A stretch of DNA of 36,793 nucleotides. Origin: Methylophilaceae bacterium (GTDB taxonomy: Bacteria; Pseudomonadota; Gammaproteobacteria; Burkholderiales; Methylophilaceae). Positions 24,850-35,272 of this stretch are shown here, piece after piece (the stretch's first letter is position 1; each line of letters begins with the position of its first letter). The stretch spans positions 1 to 36,793 of the forward strand of contig JACMMS010000105.1 of the NCBI GenBank assembly GCA_014378915.1. Reading direction: 5' to 3'. The notes beneath the pieces were generated by a model. That model searched no databases, was not told where the DNA came from, and saw only the letters and a program-made list of their open reading frames with translations. The position numbers were made by a program, and so were the translations under genes.

Positions 24850-26883
24850 CTATTTACCCAACATCGCTTTAATCTGCGCCATACGTTCCTTGCCCAAAGC
24901 TTTGCTCGCTTCAGGGTCTTGGTTAAATGGATTACCAAAGTGACGCACATCTGCGGTAGGTAACTCTGCAATAAAGCGGCTAGGCTCACAGGCAGTGTTT
25001 TCACCGCCGCGTCTGCGCTTTTTACACCAAGAAATATTGAGTGATTTTTGTGCACGTGTAATGCCTACATACATAAGCCGGCGCTCTTCTTCAATCTGCT
25101 CTCCGTCAATCGAAACTTGATGGGGCAATATGCCTTCTTCGACGCCAATTAAAAATACGTGACCAAACTCCAAGCCTTTAGCAGCGTGCAATGTAGATAG
25201 CTTCACTGCATCTGGCTCATGATCTTCGCGACCTTCTAACATACTCATTAAACTGACCATTTGCGTGAGTTCTAGCAGGTTTTTTCCATCTGACTCATTC
25301 CCAAACTCTGTGCTGCCCTCAGACTTTTTGCTCAGCCAGCCAATAAAGTCTATTACATTTTTCCATTTACCTTCAGCGGTACGCGGCTCTTCACTGTCAT
25401 ATAAAAACGCTTCATATTGAATTGCCGCCATCATATCGTTTAGCACTTCACCAGCCGGGTCGCGTGCAGCACGATCTTGCAACTTGTTGATATATTGGCA
25501 GAAAGTGAGTAAATCATTAAGCTGTTTTTCACCAATATCGCGTTGAAAACCACCTTCAAATGCTGCTGAAAATAGCGATATTTTATGATCACTAGCATAT
25601 TCCCCTAAGCGCTCAAGCGTAGTGCTACCGATACCTTTCTTAGGTGTAGTAGCTGCACGAATAAACGCGGGGTCATCATCTTCATTGGCAATTAAGCGCA
25701 GATAACTGATTAAATCTTTAATCTCAGCTTTATCAAAAAATGATTGCCCACCAGAAATAGTGTAAGGGATTTTGTTATTACGTAATTGTTGCTCCAATAT
25801 CCGTGCTTGATGATTACCACGATAAAGAATGGCGTAATCTTTGTAAAACGTACGATTTTCAAACTTATGCGCCAAAATCTTCATCACCACGCTTTCAGCT
25901 TCATGATCCTCATCTTTTGCAGCAGTGACTTGCAGCAATTCGCCCGTGCCTAAATCGCTCCACAATTTTTTATCGAATAGTTTAGGATTATTCGAAATGA
26001 CTTGGTTTGCAGCACGCAGAATTCGTACCGTAGAACGATAATTTTGTTCTAGCTTAATCACTTTTAAGCGGCTAAAGTCTTCGGTGAGTTGGTGTAAATT
26101 TTCTACATCAGCCCCACGCCAGCCATAAATAGCTTGGTCATCATCACCAACCGCAGTAAATTGACCAGTCACGCCTGTGAGCATTTTCACCAGTTTATAT
26201 TGGCAAGCATTAGTATCTTGGTATTCATCAATCAGTAAGTATTTAAGTTTGCGTTGCCACTTTTCTAGCGCCTCACGGTGTGTTTCAAAAAGCTCTACAG
26301 GCAGTTTAATTAAGTCATCAAAATCTACTGCTTGATACGCTTTAAGCGTTTGTTGATAAATTTTGTACACTTTAGCCGCCGCAACAGTCAGCTCTTCATC
26401 AGCCATTGCTTTGGCTTGATCTGGATTAATAAACGCGTTTTTCCAGCTAGAAATTTGCCACTGGGTTTTTTTAAATAACTGCTTATCTGTAGTGGCTAAG
26501 ATATCAGCCAAAATCTTAAAGCTATCAGAGGAATCTAAAATTGAAAACTGCGGTTTATATCCTAACAGAGTAGCTTCTTGGCGAAGCAGTTGTAAACCCA
26601 GTGAGTGAAAAGTCGCGATAGTTAACCCTTTGTTTGGTTTACCTTTTAACGCTACATTGTCGCGCATTAAATCACCCACACGTTCTTGCATCTCACGGGC
26701 GGCTTTATTAGTAAAGGTAATGGCAGCAATTTCCTTTGGCGCATAACCGCAATTTTCAATGAGATGCACAATTTTTTGCGTAATCACACGTGTTTTGCCG
26801 CTACCTGCGCCAGCTAACACCAGCAAAGGACCATCGAGATATTTTACAGCTTCGCGCTGTGGCGCATTGAGGGTATTTAACAT
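24850..26883 (-). CDS. rep: ATP-dependent DNA helicase Rep
   Basis: A superfamily 1A 3'-5' helicase that helps replication forks past bound proteins. Seen in order: motif I LAGAGSGKT, motif Ia ITFTNKAAREM, TFHSLGLQLLR, motif II LLIDEYQDTN, motif III VGDDDQAIYGWRGA, motif IV QNYRST, motif V LSTLHAAKGLEF and motif VI EERRLMYVGITRAQ. Length 677 is close to E. coli Rep (673), and the IPYTISGGQSFFD segment favours Rep over UvrD. It is a chromosomal housekeeping gene, so the catabolic block is placed next to core genome. Divergent from kdpF. Confidence 0.93.
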   Translation of the reverse strand: MLNTLNAPQREAVKYLDGPLLVLAGAGSGKTRVITQKIVHLIENCGYAPKEIAAITFTNKAAREMQERVGDLMRDNVALKGKPNKGLTIATFHSLGLQLLRQEATLLGYKPQFSILDSSDSFKILADILATTDKQLFKKTQWQISSWKNAFINPDQAKAMADEELTVAAAKVYKIYQQTLKAYQAVDFDDLIKLPVELFETHREALEKWQRKLKYLLIDEYQDTNACQYKLVKMLTGVTGQFTAVGDDDQAIYGWRGADVENLHQLTEDFSRLKVIKLEQNYRSTVRILRAANQVISNNPKLFDKKLWSDLGTGELLQVTAAKDEDHEAESVVMKILAHKFENRTFYKDYAILYRGNHQARILEQQLRNNKIPYTISGGQSFFDKAEIKDLISYLRLIANEDDDPAFIRAATTPKKGIGSTTLERLGEYASDHKISLFSAAFEGGFQRDIGEKQLNDLLTFCQYINKLQDRAARDPAGEVLNDMMAAIQYEAFLYDSEEPRTAEGKWKNVIDFIGWLSKKSEGSTEFGNESDGKNLLELTQMVSLMSMLEGREDHEPDAVKLSTLHAAKGLEFGHVFLIGVEEGILPHQVSIDGEQIEEERRLMYVGITRAQKSLNISWCKKRRRGGENTACEPSRFIAELPTADVRHFGNPFNQDPEASKALGKERMAQIKAMLGK

Positions 26884-26997
26884 GAATCACTAATCAAAAA
26901 GAACGCGGCTAAAACAGTCCAATAGAACTGCCTTCATGGAGTTGAGCGCGGCTTATAAAACGAATATTACTGCTAATGCTATTTTAGCGGTTAAGTA

Positions 26998-27022
26998 CGT
27001 AACTAGCTATTGATTAGTTACG
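26998..27022. promoter_or_regulatory. Dyad CGTAACTA-N9-TAGTTACG upstream of kdp
   Basis: A perfect 8-bp inverted repeat, CGTAACTA (26998-27005) and TAGTTACG (27015-27022), lies between rep and kdpF. Spacing suits a dimeric regulator. It may belong to either gene. Confidence 0.45.
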
Positions 27023-27047
27023 CTGATTGATGAAATCAGACTTGCCA

Positions 27048-27114
27048 TTTTTACTAAATTTTTACACATATGTGCCAACTCATTACACATTATTTACTTT
27101 ACCCTCTGTATTCT
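27048..27114 (+). promoter_or_regulatory. Candidate kdp promoter with KdpE-like box
   Basis: The T-rich pair TTTTTACTAAATTTTTACAC at 27048-27067 resembles the E. coli KdpE target (TTTATAC followed by TTTTTTACA). A -10-like TATTCT at 27109-27114 would give a start near 27121 and place the box at about -73 to -54, the distance known for E. coli kdp. No good -35 is present, as expected for an activator-dependent promoter. Confidence 0.45.
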
Positions 27115-27152
27115 AGAAGCTACGTAATTTAGCTAAATATTGGAGCGAAATA

Positions 27153-27242
27153 ATGAGTTGGTTAACCATCTTAAGCGGCATCACAAGTGTGTTGCTATTA
27201 ATTTATTTATTGTATGCATTAATTAAACCGGAGAATTTTTAA
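27153..27242 (+). CDS. kdpF: KdpF small subunit of K+-transporting ATPase
   Basis: A 29-residue single-helix protein, [20 protein letters not shown] followed by YALIKPENF, which matches KdpF in length, hydrophobicity and the YALI-x-PE-F ending. KdpF stabilises the KdpABC complex in the inner membrane. GGAG at 27142-27145 is the ribosome binding site. The stop TAA overlaps the kdpA ATG by one base, so translation is coupled. Confidence 0.88.
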   Translation: MSWLTILSGITSVLLLIYLLYALIKPENF

Positions 27243-29062
27243 TGAACGCGAACATGCTCATTCAATACGGTTTATATTTTGCCGTTATTTTATTGCTCAT
27301 TAAGCCAATGGGAGTATTCATTGCAAGCGTTATGGAAGGTAATACGCCTTTACTTAACAAAATTGGCGGCCCCGTTGAACGGTTACTTTATAAATTAGGT
27401 GGTGTTAACGCAAAAGTAGAAATGGATTGGAAAGCTTATGCCATCGCACTTTTAGTGTTTAACACACTAGGCATTTTAGTGTTGTTTTTACTTCAACGCT
27501 TACAGCTTTCATTACCTTTAAACCCGCAACAATTTTCTAATGTGAGTGTTGATTCATCATTGGATACCGCAGTGAGTTTTATAACCAATACCAATTGGCA
27601 AGGTTATGCGGGCGAAAGTACGATGAGCTACTTTACGCAGATGGTGGGACTAACAGTACAAAACTTCTTATCTGCAGCTACTGGTATTGCGGTGGTGATT
27701 GCCATGATTCGCGGATTTGCTAGGCATTCGGCTAAAACCATTGGTAATTTCTGGGTTGATCTCACGCGCTCTACTTTGTACATTTTATTACCTTTCTCTC
27801 TGCTTTTTGCAGTGATATTTATGAGCCAAGGCGTAATACAAAATTTTAGTAGCTATCAAAACGTGATTACGCTTGAGACTACTAGTTACCAACAACCAAA
27901 ACTTGACAACACAGGTAACCCGTTAAAAGATGCAAAAGGTGATGCCGTTTTAGAAAACTTAACAACTAAAACGCAAACCCTAGCCATGGGTCCTGTAGCC
28001 TCACAAGAAGCCATCAAAATGCTAGGTACTAACGGTGGGGGCTTCTTTAATGCTAATTCAGCACACCCTTATGAGAATCCCACGCCACTTACTAACTTTT
28101 TGCAAATGGTACTGATTTTCTTAATACCTGCTGGGTTTTGCTACGCATTTGGCATGATGGTAGGTGATACACGTCAAGGTTGGGCGGTATTCGCGGCAAT
28201 GGGATTAATTTTTATAGTAATGGCAACGGTGCTTGTTTCAGCAGAACAAGCAGGCAACCCTGCATTTACAGCAGCCAGTTTGAATTCAGCAGGCGTAGAT
28301 CAAACTAGTAGCGCTCTGCAAGCTGGTGGCAACATGGAAGGTAAAGAAACCCGGTTTGGTATTGTGGCTTCATCATTATTTGCCACCATAACCACAGCAG
28401 CCTCTTGTGGCGCAGTCAACGCCATGCATGATTCACTCACTCCTATTGGCGGGCTTGTATCGCTGTGGTTGATTCAGTTAGGTGAAGTGGTGTTTGGCGG
28501 TGTAGGTTCTGGGCTTTATACCATGTTGATTTACGCGATTTTAGCTGTATTTGTTTCAGGTTTAATGATAGGTCGTACGCCAGAATATTTAGGTAAAAAA
28601 ATTGAGATTTTTGAGATGAAAATGTCATCTATCATTATTTTGGTCACGCCAATATTAGTGCTAATAGGGACTGCAATTGCGGTGATGGTCGAACCAGGTA
28701 AAGCTGGCATTGCCAACCCAGGCGCACATGGCTTTAGTGAGGTGCTATACGCGGTTTCGTCTGCAGCTAATAACAACGGCAGTGCATTTGCTGGCATCTC
28801 TGCCAACACGCCTTTTTATAATTACTTATTAGCAATTGCCATGTGGTTTGGCCGGTTCGGTATCATCATTCCAGTATTAGCGATTGCTGGTGCACTGGCA
28901 GCTAAAAAACGTATTCAGCCTGGGCTTGGTACTTTGCCAACGCATGGTCCATTGTTTGTGATTTTATTGATAGGCGTGGTGATTTTAGTGGGTGCCCTCA
29001 CTTATGTACCAGCCTTGGCGCTAGGGCCAATCGTTGAGCATTTAATGATGCTAGCTAAATGA
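27242..29062 (+). CDS. kdpA: Potassium-transporting ATPase subunit KdpA
   Basis: The channel-like K+-binding subunit of the high-affinity Kdp ATPase in the inner membrane, evolutionarily related to the Trk/Ktr group. Ten or more hydrophobic segments can be seen. Selectivity-filter-type sequences include [20 protein letters not shown] and [11 protein letters not shown], and [20 protein letters not shown] is a conserved family stretch. At 606 residues it exceeds E. coli KdpA (557), mainly through an added polar loop around residues 200-250, as in other beta-proteobacterial KdpA. Followed 55 bases later by kdpB. Confidence 0.95.
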   Translation: MNANMLIQYGLYFAVILLLIKPMGVFIASVMEGNTPLLNKIGGPVERLLYKLGGVNAKVEMDWKAYAIALLVFNTLGILVLFLLQRLQLSLPLNPQQFSNVSVDSSLDTAVSFITNTNWQGYAGESTMSYFTQMVGLTVQNFLSAATGIAVVIAMIRGFARHSAKTIGNFWVDLTRSTLYILLPFSLLFAVIFMSQGVIQNFSSYQNVITLETTSYQQPKLDNTGNPLKDAKGDAVLENLTTKTQTLAMGPVASQEAIKMLGTNGGGFFNANSAHPYENPTPLTNFLQMVLIFLIPAGFCYAFGMMVGDTRQGWAVFAAMGLIFIVMATVLVSAEQAGNPAFTAASLNSAGVDQTSSALQAGGNMEGKETRFGIVASSLFATITTAASCGAVNAMHDSLTPIGGLVSLWLIQLGEVVFGGVGSGLYTMLIYAILAVFVSGLMIGRTPEYLGKKIEIFEMKMSSIIILVTPILVLIGTAIAVMVEPGKAGIANPGAHGFSEVLYAVSSAANNNGSAFAGISANTPFYNYLLAIAMWFGRFGIIIPVLAIAGALAAKKRIQPGLGTLPTHGPLFVILLIGVVILVGALTYVPALALGPIVEHLMMLAK

Positions 29063-29117
29063 CGATAGTTAGCCATTATAACCAAATCTGCCAGCCAAAA
29101 AAATTAAAGGATTAATT

Positions 29118-31214
29118 ATGTCTACAGAAGCAATTTATCAAGAAACATTGCCTAAAGAAAAAATGTCGATGTTTGACAAAAAGTTACTAACACCTGCGAT
29201 TATAGATTCGTTTAAAAAACTAAGTCCACAAACTCAATGGCGCAACCCTGTGATGTTTGTTGTGTATTTAGGTAGTATTTTAACCACACTATTGTTCTTA
29301 CAAGCTTTATTTGGCAAGGGTGAAGCATCAGCAGGCTTTATTCTGCTAGTGTCAATTTGGTTGTGGTTCACTGTGTTATTTTCTAACTTTGCCGAAGCCC
29401 TGGCTGAAGGTCGTAGTAAAGAGCAAGCGGCTGCATTAAGGCAATCTAAAAAGAACGTGGTTGCCAAAAAGTTAGCTAATACAAAGCATGATTCTGCAGT
29501 AACTTTGACCGATAGTGCCAGCTTACGTAAAGGCGATATCATTTTAGTAGAGGCTGGCGACACCATTCCAGCTGATGGTGAAGTGGTAGAAGGTATTGCA
29601 TCTGTAAATGAGTCCGCCATTACGGGTGAATCTGCACCAGTTATTCGTGAGTCTGGTGGGGATTTCAGTGCAGTAACAGGCGGTACACTGGTGCTATCAG
29701 ATTGGATTGTAGTATGCGTGACCGTGAACCCAGGTGAGGCCTTTTTAGACCGTATGATTGCGATGGTAGAGGGTGCAAAACGCCAAAAAACGCCCAATGA
29801 AATCGCATTAACTATTCTTTTAGTAGCACTAACCATCGTGTTTTTATTAGCAACAGTGACCTTGTTACCCTTCTCATTATTTAGCGTACAAGTCGCGGGT
29901 GCTGGCCACCCAGCCACTATTACCGTATTAGTTTCATTGCTAGTTTGTTTGATTCCTACCACCATTGCAGGTTTGCTTTCTGCGATTGGTGTGGCAGGCA
30001 TGAGCCGCATGATGCAAGCCAATGTAATAGCCACTTCTGGCCGTGCGGTAGAGGCAGCTGGGGATGTTGACGTATTGCTACTTGATAAAACCGGCACCAT
30101 TACTTTGGGAAATCGCCAAGCTTCGGCCTTTGTAGCAGCGGCTGGTATTAGTGAAAGTGAATTGGCAGAAGTAGCACAACTCGCTTCACTTGCTGATGAA
30201 ACACCAGAAGGTCGTAGTATTGTCGTATTAGCCAAAAATAAGTTTGATTTACGAGAACGCAATATGGCGACTTTAAACGCCACCTTTGTACCCTTTACTG
30301 CCCAAACCCGTATGAGCGGCATTAACGTTGGTGAACGAGCTATTCGTAAAGGTGCAGCCAGCGCAATTAAGCTTTATGTTGAATCACTAGGCGGCACGTT
30401 TGCTGTGGAAGTCACTACAAAAGTAGATGATATTTCACGCCGAGGTAGCACACCTTTAGTCGTGGCTGATGGTGCAAAAGTAGTCGGTGTAGTTGAGCTT
30501 AAAGACATTGTAAAAGGCGGCATTAAAGAGCGTTTTGCAGAACTACGCGCAATGGGTATTAAAACCATCATGATTACAGGTGATAATCGTTTAACAGCAG
30601 CCTCAATCGCTGCAGAAGCAGGTGTTGATGACTTTTTAGCCGAAGCCACACCAGAAGCTAAATTAGCATTGATTCGCGAACACCAATCACAAGGCAAGCT
30701 GGTTGCCATGACGGGTGATGGCACAAATGATGCGCCAGCACTTGCTCAAGCCGATGTTGCTGTAGCAATGAATACTGGTACGCAAGCCGCAAAAGAAGCG
30801 GGCAATATGGTAGATTTAGATTCCAACCCTACCAAACTGATTGAGATTGTAGAAATTGGTAAGCAAATGTTGATGACACGTGGCTCGCTGACCACATTTA
30901 GTATTGCTAACGATATTGCCAAATATTTCGCGATTATTCCTGCGGCATTCGCGACGACTTACCCTGCTTTAAATACCCTGAATGTCATGCACTTAACCAG
31001 CCCAAACTCAGCGATTTTATCAGCCGTTATTTTTAACGCACTGATTATTATGTTCTTAATCCCGTTAGCGTTAAAAGGTGTGCCTTATCATGCAGTTGGC
31101 GCAGCAACTTTATTGCGTAATAATCTACTGATATACGGTTTAGGCGGCATCATTGTGCCATTCATAGGAATCAAAATTATTGACATTTTATTGACTGTTC
31201 TAGGTTTAGTTTAA
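29118..31214 (+). CDS. kdpB: Potassium-transporting ATPase ATP-binding subunit KdpB
   Basis: The P-type ATPase subunit that energises K+ uptake through KdpA. Phosphorylated Asp323 is in [14 protein letters not shown]; the A-domain motif SAITGESAP holds the serine whose phosphorylation switches off E. coli KdpB; the hinge motif is [20 protein letters not shown] and [17 protein letters not shown] is also present. Length 698 (E. coli 682). The ribosome binding site is AAAGGAT. Frame intact and codon use as in its neighbours. Confidence 0.96.
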   Translation: MSTEAIYQETLPKEKMSMFDKKLLTPAIIDSFKKLSPQTQWRNPVMFVVYLGSILTTLLFLQALFGKGEASAGFILLVSIWLWFTVLFSNFAEALAEGRSKEQAAALRQSKKNVVAKKLANTKHDSAVTLTDSASLRKGDIILVEAGDTIPADGEVVEGIASVNESAITGESAPVIRESGGDFSAVTGGTLVLSDWIVVCVTVNPGEAFLDRMIAMVEGAKRQKTPNEIALTILLVALTIVFLLATVTLLPFSLFSVQVAGAGHPATITVLVSLLVCLIPTTIAGLLSAIGVAGMSRMMQANVIATSGRAVEAAGDVDVLLLDKTGTITLGNRQASAFVAAAGISESELAEVAQLASLADETPEGRSIVVLAKNKFDLRERNMATLNATFVPFTAQTRMSGINVGERAIRKGAASAIKLYVESLGGTFAVEVTTKVDDISRRGSTPLVVADGAKVVGVVELKDIVKGGIKERFAELRAMGIKTIMITGDNRLTAASIAAEAGVDDFLAEATPEAKLALIREHQSQGKLVAMTGDGTNDAPALAQADVAVAMNTGTQAAKEAGNMVDLDSNPTKLIEIVEIGKQMLMTRGSLTTFSIANDIAKYFAIIPAAFATTYPALNTLNVMHLTSPNSAILSAVIFNALIIMFLIPLALKGVPYHAVGAATLLRNNLLIYGLGGIIVPFIGIKIIDILLTVLGLV

Positions 31215-31248
31215 GCAAGTAATATTTTAGTCAATCAAAGGAAAAATC

Positions 31249-31836
31249 ATGAAAGAAACTTTACGCCCAGCGATTAGTTTGTTCTTAGGCCTTACCATTA
31301 TTACTGGGGCGGTTTATCCCCTAATAACTACTGGCATTGGCAAAACGCTCTTCCCTAGCCAAGTAGCGGGTAGCTTAGTTAAACAAGGTGATGTAGTGGT
31401 TGGCTCAACATTAATCGGCCAAAGCTTTACCCATGCCAAATACTTTTGGGGCAGACCATCTGCTACTGGGCCCTACCCCAATAATGCTGCGGCTTCTTCT
31501 GGCTCAAATCTTGGGCCATTAAACCCAGCTTTAACAGAAACGATTAAAGGTCGTATAGCTGAGTTAAAACAGGTTGATCCTGATAATACTTTGCCAATAC
31601 CTGTTGATTTAGTGACGGCCTCTGCAAGTGGTTTAGACCCTGAAATTAGCCCCGCTGCTGCCAATTACCAAGTTAACCGTGTGGCAAAAGCACGTGGTTT
31701 ACAAGCTGACCAAGTAATTGAATTAGTACAAAAAAATACACAAGCTAGGCAACTTGGCGTACTGGGTGAGGCGCGTGTAAACGTATTGGCGCTTAATATG
31801 GCATTAGATGCATCTATCACTAAGGAGGCGAAATAA
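31249..31836 (+). CDS. kdpC: Potassium-transporting ATPase subunit KdpC
   Basis: A single-span inner-membrane subunit with a periplasmic domain that aids K+ affinity of KdpABC. The N-terminal helix runs about residues 7-25 ([20 protein letters not shown]). Family motifs [51 protein letters not shown] and [11 protein letters not shown] are present. Length 195 (E. coli 190). AAGGAGG lies at its 3' end, 14 bases before the next ORF, and may serve it. Confidence 0.95.
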   Translation: MKETLRPAISLFLGLTIITGAVYPLITTGIGKTLFPSQVAGSLVKQGDVVVGSTLIGQSFTHAKYFWGRPSATGPYPNNAAASSGSNLGPLNPALTETIKGRIAELKQVDPDNTLPIPVDLVTASASGLDPEISPAAANYQVNRVAKARGLQADQVIELVQKNTQARQLGVLGEARVNVLALNMALDASITKEAK

Positions 31837-31842
31837 ATCGTC

Positions 31843-32100
31843 ATGAATGCCTCTCAACCTTTTAATATTAGGCCCTATTTGAATAAAAAAATTGAGAAAA
31901 AAATGATTATTCGAGTAATAGTTGATGAGCAATATGCTGAACTCTTAAAAAGAACCGTCATCAGCACTTTTGGCAGTTGCATTGATTTTATTAAAGTGCA
32001 GCCTTTAGCGTATACCCACTCTGTAAAAATGTGGTTTGATGTCACATTATCCGTTATGGAGCGTGTGATGAATACCATCATGCGTGTTTTCCAGCGTTGA
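31843..32100 (+). CDS. Unknown small protein between kdpC and kdpD
   Basis: An 85-residue ORF of no family I recognise, starting 6 bases after kdpC with AAGGAGG 14 bases upstream; an internal ATG at 31903 would give 65 residues. From residue 21 the sequence (MIIRVIVDEQYAELLKRTVI, then SCIDFIKVQPLAYTHSVKMWFDV, split here, and VMNTIMRVF) has a beta-alpha-beta-beta-alpha pattern like a ferredoxin-like or ACT/PII fold; that is a guess from hydrophobic pattern alone. The position inside the kdp locus and tight spacing favour a role with KdpABC or KdpD. The reverse strand frame across it is likely a shadow. Confidence 0.6.
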   Translation: MNASQPFNIRPYLNKKIEKKMIIRVIVDEQYAELLKRTVISTFGSCIDFIKVQPLAYTHSVKMWFDVTLSVMERVMNTIMRVFQR

Positions 32101-32189
32101 CTATCAATGAGCGTAAACATCATTAACAATCATTTATTTGAGCGCGCTTTATATTAATTCTATGCAGTTAAACCTATGAAGTTAAAGCT

Positions 32190-32437
32190 ATGAATGATTT
32201 TTCTCAAGAATTTTAATAATTTTAAAAAACGGTTCATTTCAAACTGACTTACAAAAGCAGCTTTCGGATTACTTTCCACACTTTTGCCCAGTTTGTGGTA
32301 AACATCATATGGTCAAAGACGTAAGACATGAAATATCTTACGGTAAGGCTTGTACCTGTAGTTTTGATTGTGAAACCATACGTAGAAAAAACTGGTGGCA
32401 TTTTTCTGTTAGGGCGAATGTGCACACTGAGTGTTAA
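32190..32437 (+). pseudogene. Cys-rich zinc-ribbon-like ORF lacking an intact start
   Basis: A frame open from 32198 to TAA 32435-32437 encodes SDYFPHFCPVCGKHHMVKDV, then RHEISYGKACTCSFDCETIR and RKNWWHFSVRANVHTEC. The CPVC, CTC and DCE cysteines and paired histidines suggest a zinc-binding module. There is no ATG upstream in this frame; ATG 32190 opens another frame (MNDFSQEF) that stops at once, and a small frameshift near 32215 would join the two. Either the gene is broken or it uses a non-standard start. It lies between the unknown ORF and kdpD in the same direction. I do not know a function. Confidence 0.45.
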
Positions 32438-32497
32438 TAACTATGCTTTTTTAGAAACTAATCATTCAACCTTTTAAATCTCTATACTAATAATACG

Positions 32498-35269
32498 ATG
32501 ATTACACGTCCAGACCCTGATCAATTACTAGAAAAAATTCAGCTAGATGACGCTAAACAAAAGCGCGGCCGGCTAAAAATATTTTTTGGTGGCTGTGCAG
32601 GCGTTGGTAAAACTTTTGCCATGCTTTCAGCGGCTAAAATTATTTACAGGGAAAACATTGATGTTATCGTTGGTATCATTGAAACCCATGGTCGGGCAGA
32701 TACTGAGCGCCAATTAGAGGGTTTACCCTTGTTACCCCGTAAAACCATGTTATACCGTGGGCGTGACCTCACTGAGTTTGATATCGATGCAGCCCTAATA
32801 CGTAAGCCTGCCTTGATCCTTATAGATGAGCTAGCGCATTCTAATGTCGAAGGCTCACGCCATCCTAAACGCTGGCAAGATGTTGAGGAGCTGCTGGCAG
32901 CAGGTATTGATGTTTACAGCACGCTTAATGTGCAACATCTGGAAAGCTTAAACGATGTGGTTGGACAAATCACTGGCGTGCGTGTGGCAGAAACTTTGCC
33001 GGATAAAGTATTTAATTTAGCAGATGAAGTGACGCTAGTAGATTTATCGCCAGAGGAGCTTTTGCGCCGTCTGCAAGATGGTAAAGTGTATATTCCGCAA
33101 CAGGCAGAGCAAGCGAAAAAGAACTTCTTTCGTAAAGGTAATTTAATCGCTCTACGGGAAATGGCGCTGCGCAGAACCGCTGACCGAGTCGATGCGCAAA
33201 TGCGTGAATATCGTGCGGATCAATCCATTAAGCCAATTTGGCAGGCACATGATCGTATTTTAGTAGCGGTAGGTTCAGGGAATGAAGCTGAGCAATTGGT
33301 CCGCGCTACAGCACGTTTGGCCGCCAGTTTAAAAGCTGATTGGTTAGCAGTTTATGTAGAAACGCCCGCTTTACAAAAGCTCACTGACGCTGCGCGTGAT
33401 GCCATTTTAAAAACTATGCGTTTAGCACAAGATTTAGGAGCAGAAACTGCCACTCTAAGTGGCACCGAAATCAGCACCGTGCTACTGGATTATGCGCGTA
33501 GCCGAAATGTGTCTAAATTGGTCGTGGGTAAACCTTCACGTTCGCTTATTTCACGATTTTTTAGCCCAAGCGTGACTGACTTATTGGCACGCGATGCCAT
33601 TGATGTTGATATCCATATTGTCGTGCGGCAAGACGAAACAAAAAAAGAATACCAACCCAACATTGCGATTAGAACTGCGTTCGGTTTAAGTAATGAACAA
33701 GCGAGTCAAATAAAAAAACGTGGCTATATTTGGGCGTTAGTTGCCAGTATTGTTGCATCAATACTCTCTAATTTATTGCTGCATTTCTTTGAGCTGTCTA
33801 ATCTCATCATGCTTTATTTACTGGGTGTGATGCTTATTTCAGCCAAATTTGGTCGCGGACCTGGGCTGTTCGCTTCTGTGTTGAGCGTATCCGCATTTGA
33901 TTTCTTTTTGGTGCCTCCACGCTTCTCTTTTTCAATTGCTGACACCCAGTATTTGCTGACTTTTGTGGTGATGTTCTCGGTTTCGCTCGTGATTAGTAAT
34001 CTCACCTCAAATTTACGTTACCAGGCGGTTGTAGCCAATTATCGCGAAAGACGTAGCCGTGTTTTATATGATTTAGGTAAACAACTAGCTTCTGCACTCA
34101 CTTCCAGCCATATTGTAGAAATCAGCACACACCATTTAGCGGGTATTTTTCAATCTAAAATAGCCATCGTATTACCCAATAGCCATGATAAGTTGCAAGA
34201 ACAACAAGCTGATTTAGCAAACAGTAAAATCGCAACAGTAGATACTGGTATATCGCAATGGGTGTACGACCATCAAGAAGAAGCAGGTTTAGGTACCAAT
34301 ACCCTGCCTTCTAGCGCAAAACTTTACTTGCCGCTAAAAGCCCCTATGCGCACACGCGGTGTCTTGGCGATTGAACCCGAAACAATTAGCGAGATTTTTT
34401 TACCTGAACAGCGACAATTGCTAGATACATTCGCCGCGCAAATTGGTTTAGCATTGGAGCGCGTACATTATGTAGAAGTAGCCCGTGATGCTTTGATTAA
34501 TATGGAATCTGAACGCTTACGCAACTCATTATTAAGCGCTATTTCACATGATTTACGCACACCGCTCACGTCTATTTTAGGCATCAGTGGCATTTTAAAA
34601 GCACAGGCTGATGCTAGTAATACAGACTTTAATGACAATCAAGTAAGCATGATTAATGCGCTGTATGAGCAAACTTTCCGTATGCAACAATTAGTCATTA
34701 ACTTACTAGATATGGCTCGCATACAATCGGGCAAGGTGCAGCTAAATCGGCAATGGCAAATGCTAGAAGAAGTGGTCGGGACGTCCATTCGTATGATGCG
34801 CCCAACACTCGTTAAGCATCAGATTAATGTAAGTATCCCAGTAGATTTGCCGCTGTTGCAGTTTGATGCAGTGATGATTGAGCGTGTACTATGCAATCTA
34901 TTGGATAATGCTTGTAAATACACGCCAGAAAATTCAGTGGTTAACATTACAGCAATAAAAAACGGTACTGATGTTTGGGTATCTGTCGCAGACAATGGTC
35001 CTGGTTTACCACCAGACCGTGAATTACAAATATTTGATAAATTTACCCGCGGTGAAAAAGAATCAGCCAAACCAGGTGTTGGGCTAGGCTTATCTATTGG
35101 CCAAGCCATTATTCAAGCGCATGATGGTAAAATTTGGGCCGAAACACAAATACCACATGGCGCACTCTTTATATTTTCCTTACCAATAGGCACGCCACCC
35201 ACCATGCCAGCGCTAGAAGAGATTTCAGCAGAAATTTCAGCGGAAACTTCGGAGCAAGTAAAAGAATAG
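32498..35269 (+). CDS. kdpD: Osmosensitive K+ channel histidine kinase KdpD
   Basis: The membrane sensor kinase that turns on kdpFABC at low K+ or high osmolarity through KdpE. Domains in order: N-terminal KdpD domain (about 1-215) with Walker A GGCAGVGKT (Lys38) and IDELAHSN; a universal-stress-protein domain (about 245-375); four close transmembrane segments (about 405-500, starting WALVASIVASILSNLLLHF); a GAF domain (about 525-665); HisKA with His684 in LSAISHDLRTPLTSILG; and HATPase with DNACKYTPENS and VADNGPGLP. Length 923 (E. coli 894). No ribosome binding site of note precedes the ATG. The C-terminus is extended by a Glu/Ser-rich tail. Confidence 0.95.
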   Translation: MITRPDPDQLLEKIQLDDAKQKRGRLKIFFGGCAGVGKTFAMLSAAKIIYRENIDVIVGIIETHGRADTERQLEGLPLLPRKTMLYRGRDLTEFDIDAALIRKPALILIDELAHSNVEGSRHPKRWQDVEELLAAGIDVYSTLNVQHLESLNDVVGQITGVRVAETLPDKVFNLADEVTLVDLSPEELLRRLQDGKVYIPQQAEQAKKNFFRKGNLIALREMALRRTADRVDAQMREYRADQSIKPIWQAHDRILVAVGSGNEAEQLVRATARLAASLKADWLAVYVETPALQKLTDAARDAILKTMRLAQDLGAETATLSGTEISTVLLDYARSRNVSKLVVGKPSRSLISRFFSPSVTDLLARDAIDVDIHIVVRQDETKKEYQPNIAIRTAFGLSNEQASQIKKRGYIWALVASIVASILSNLLLHFFELSNLIMLYLLGVMLISAKFGRGPGLFASVLSVSAFDFFLVPPRFSFSIADTQYLLTFVVMFSVSLVISNLTSNLRYQAVVANYRERRSRVLYDLGKQLASALTSSHIVEISTHHLAGIFQSKIAIVLPNSHDKLQEQQADLANSKIATVDTGISQWVYDHQEEAGLGTNTLPSSAKLYLPLKAPMRTRGVLAIEPETISEIFLPEQRQLLDTFAAQIGLALERVHYVEVARDALINMESERLRNSLLSAISHDLRTPLTSILGISGILKAQADASNTDFNDNQVSMINALYEQTFRMQQLVINLLDMARIQSGKVQLNRQWQMLEEVVGTSIRMMRPTLVKHQINVSIPVDLPLLQFDAVMIERVLCNLLDNACKYTPENSVVNITAIKNGTDVWVSVADNGPGLPPDRELQIFDKFTRGEKESAKPGVGLGLSIGQAIIQAHDGKIWAETQIPHGALFIFSLPIGTPPTMPALEEISAEISAETSEQVKE

Positions 35270-35272
35270 TAA

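Noticed and set aside
29234-30322. Long minus-strand open frame opposite kdpB
   Set aside because: It is an antisense shadow of a fully recognised kdpB; its low-complexity Ser/Thr/Ala composition is typical of such shadows.
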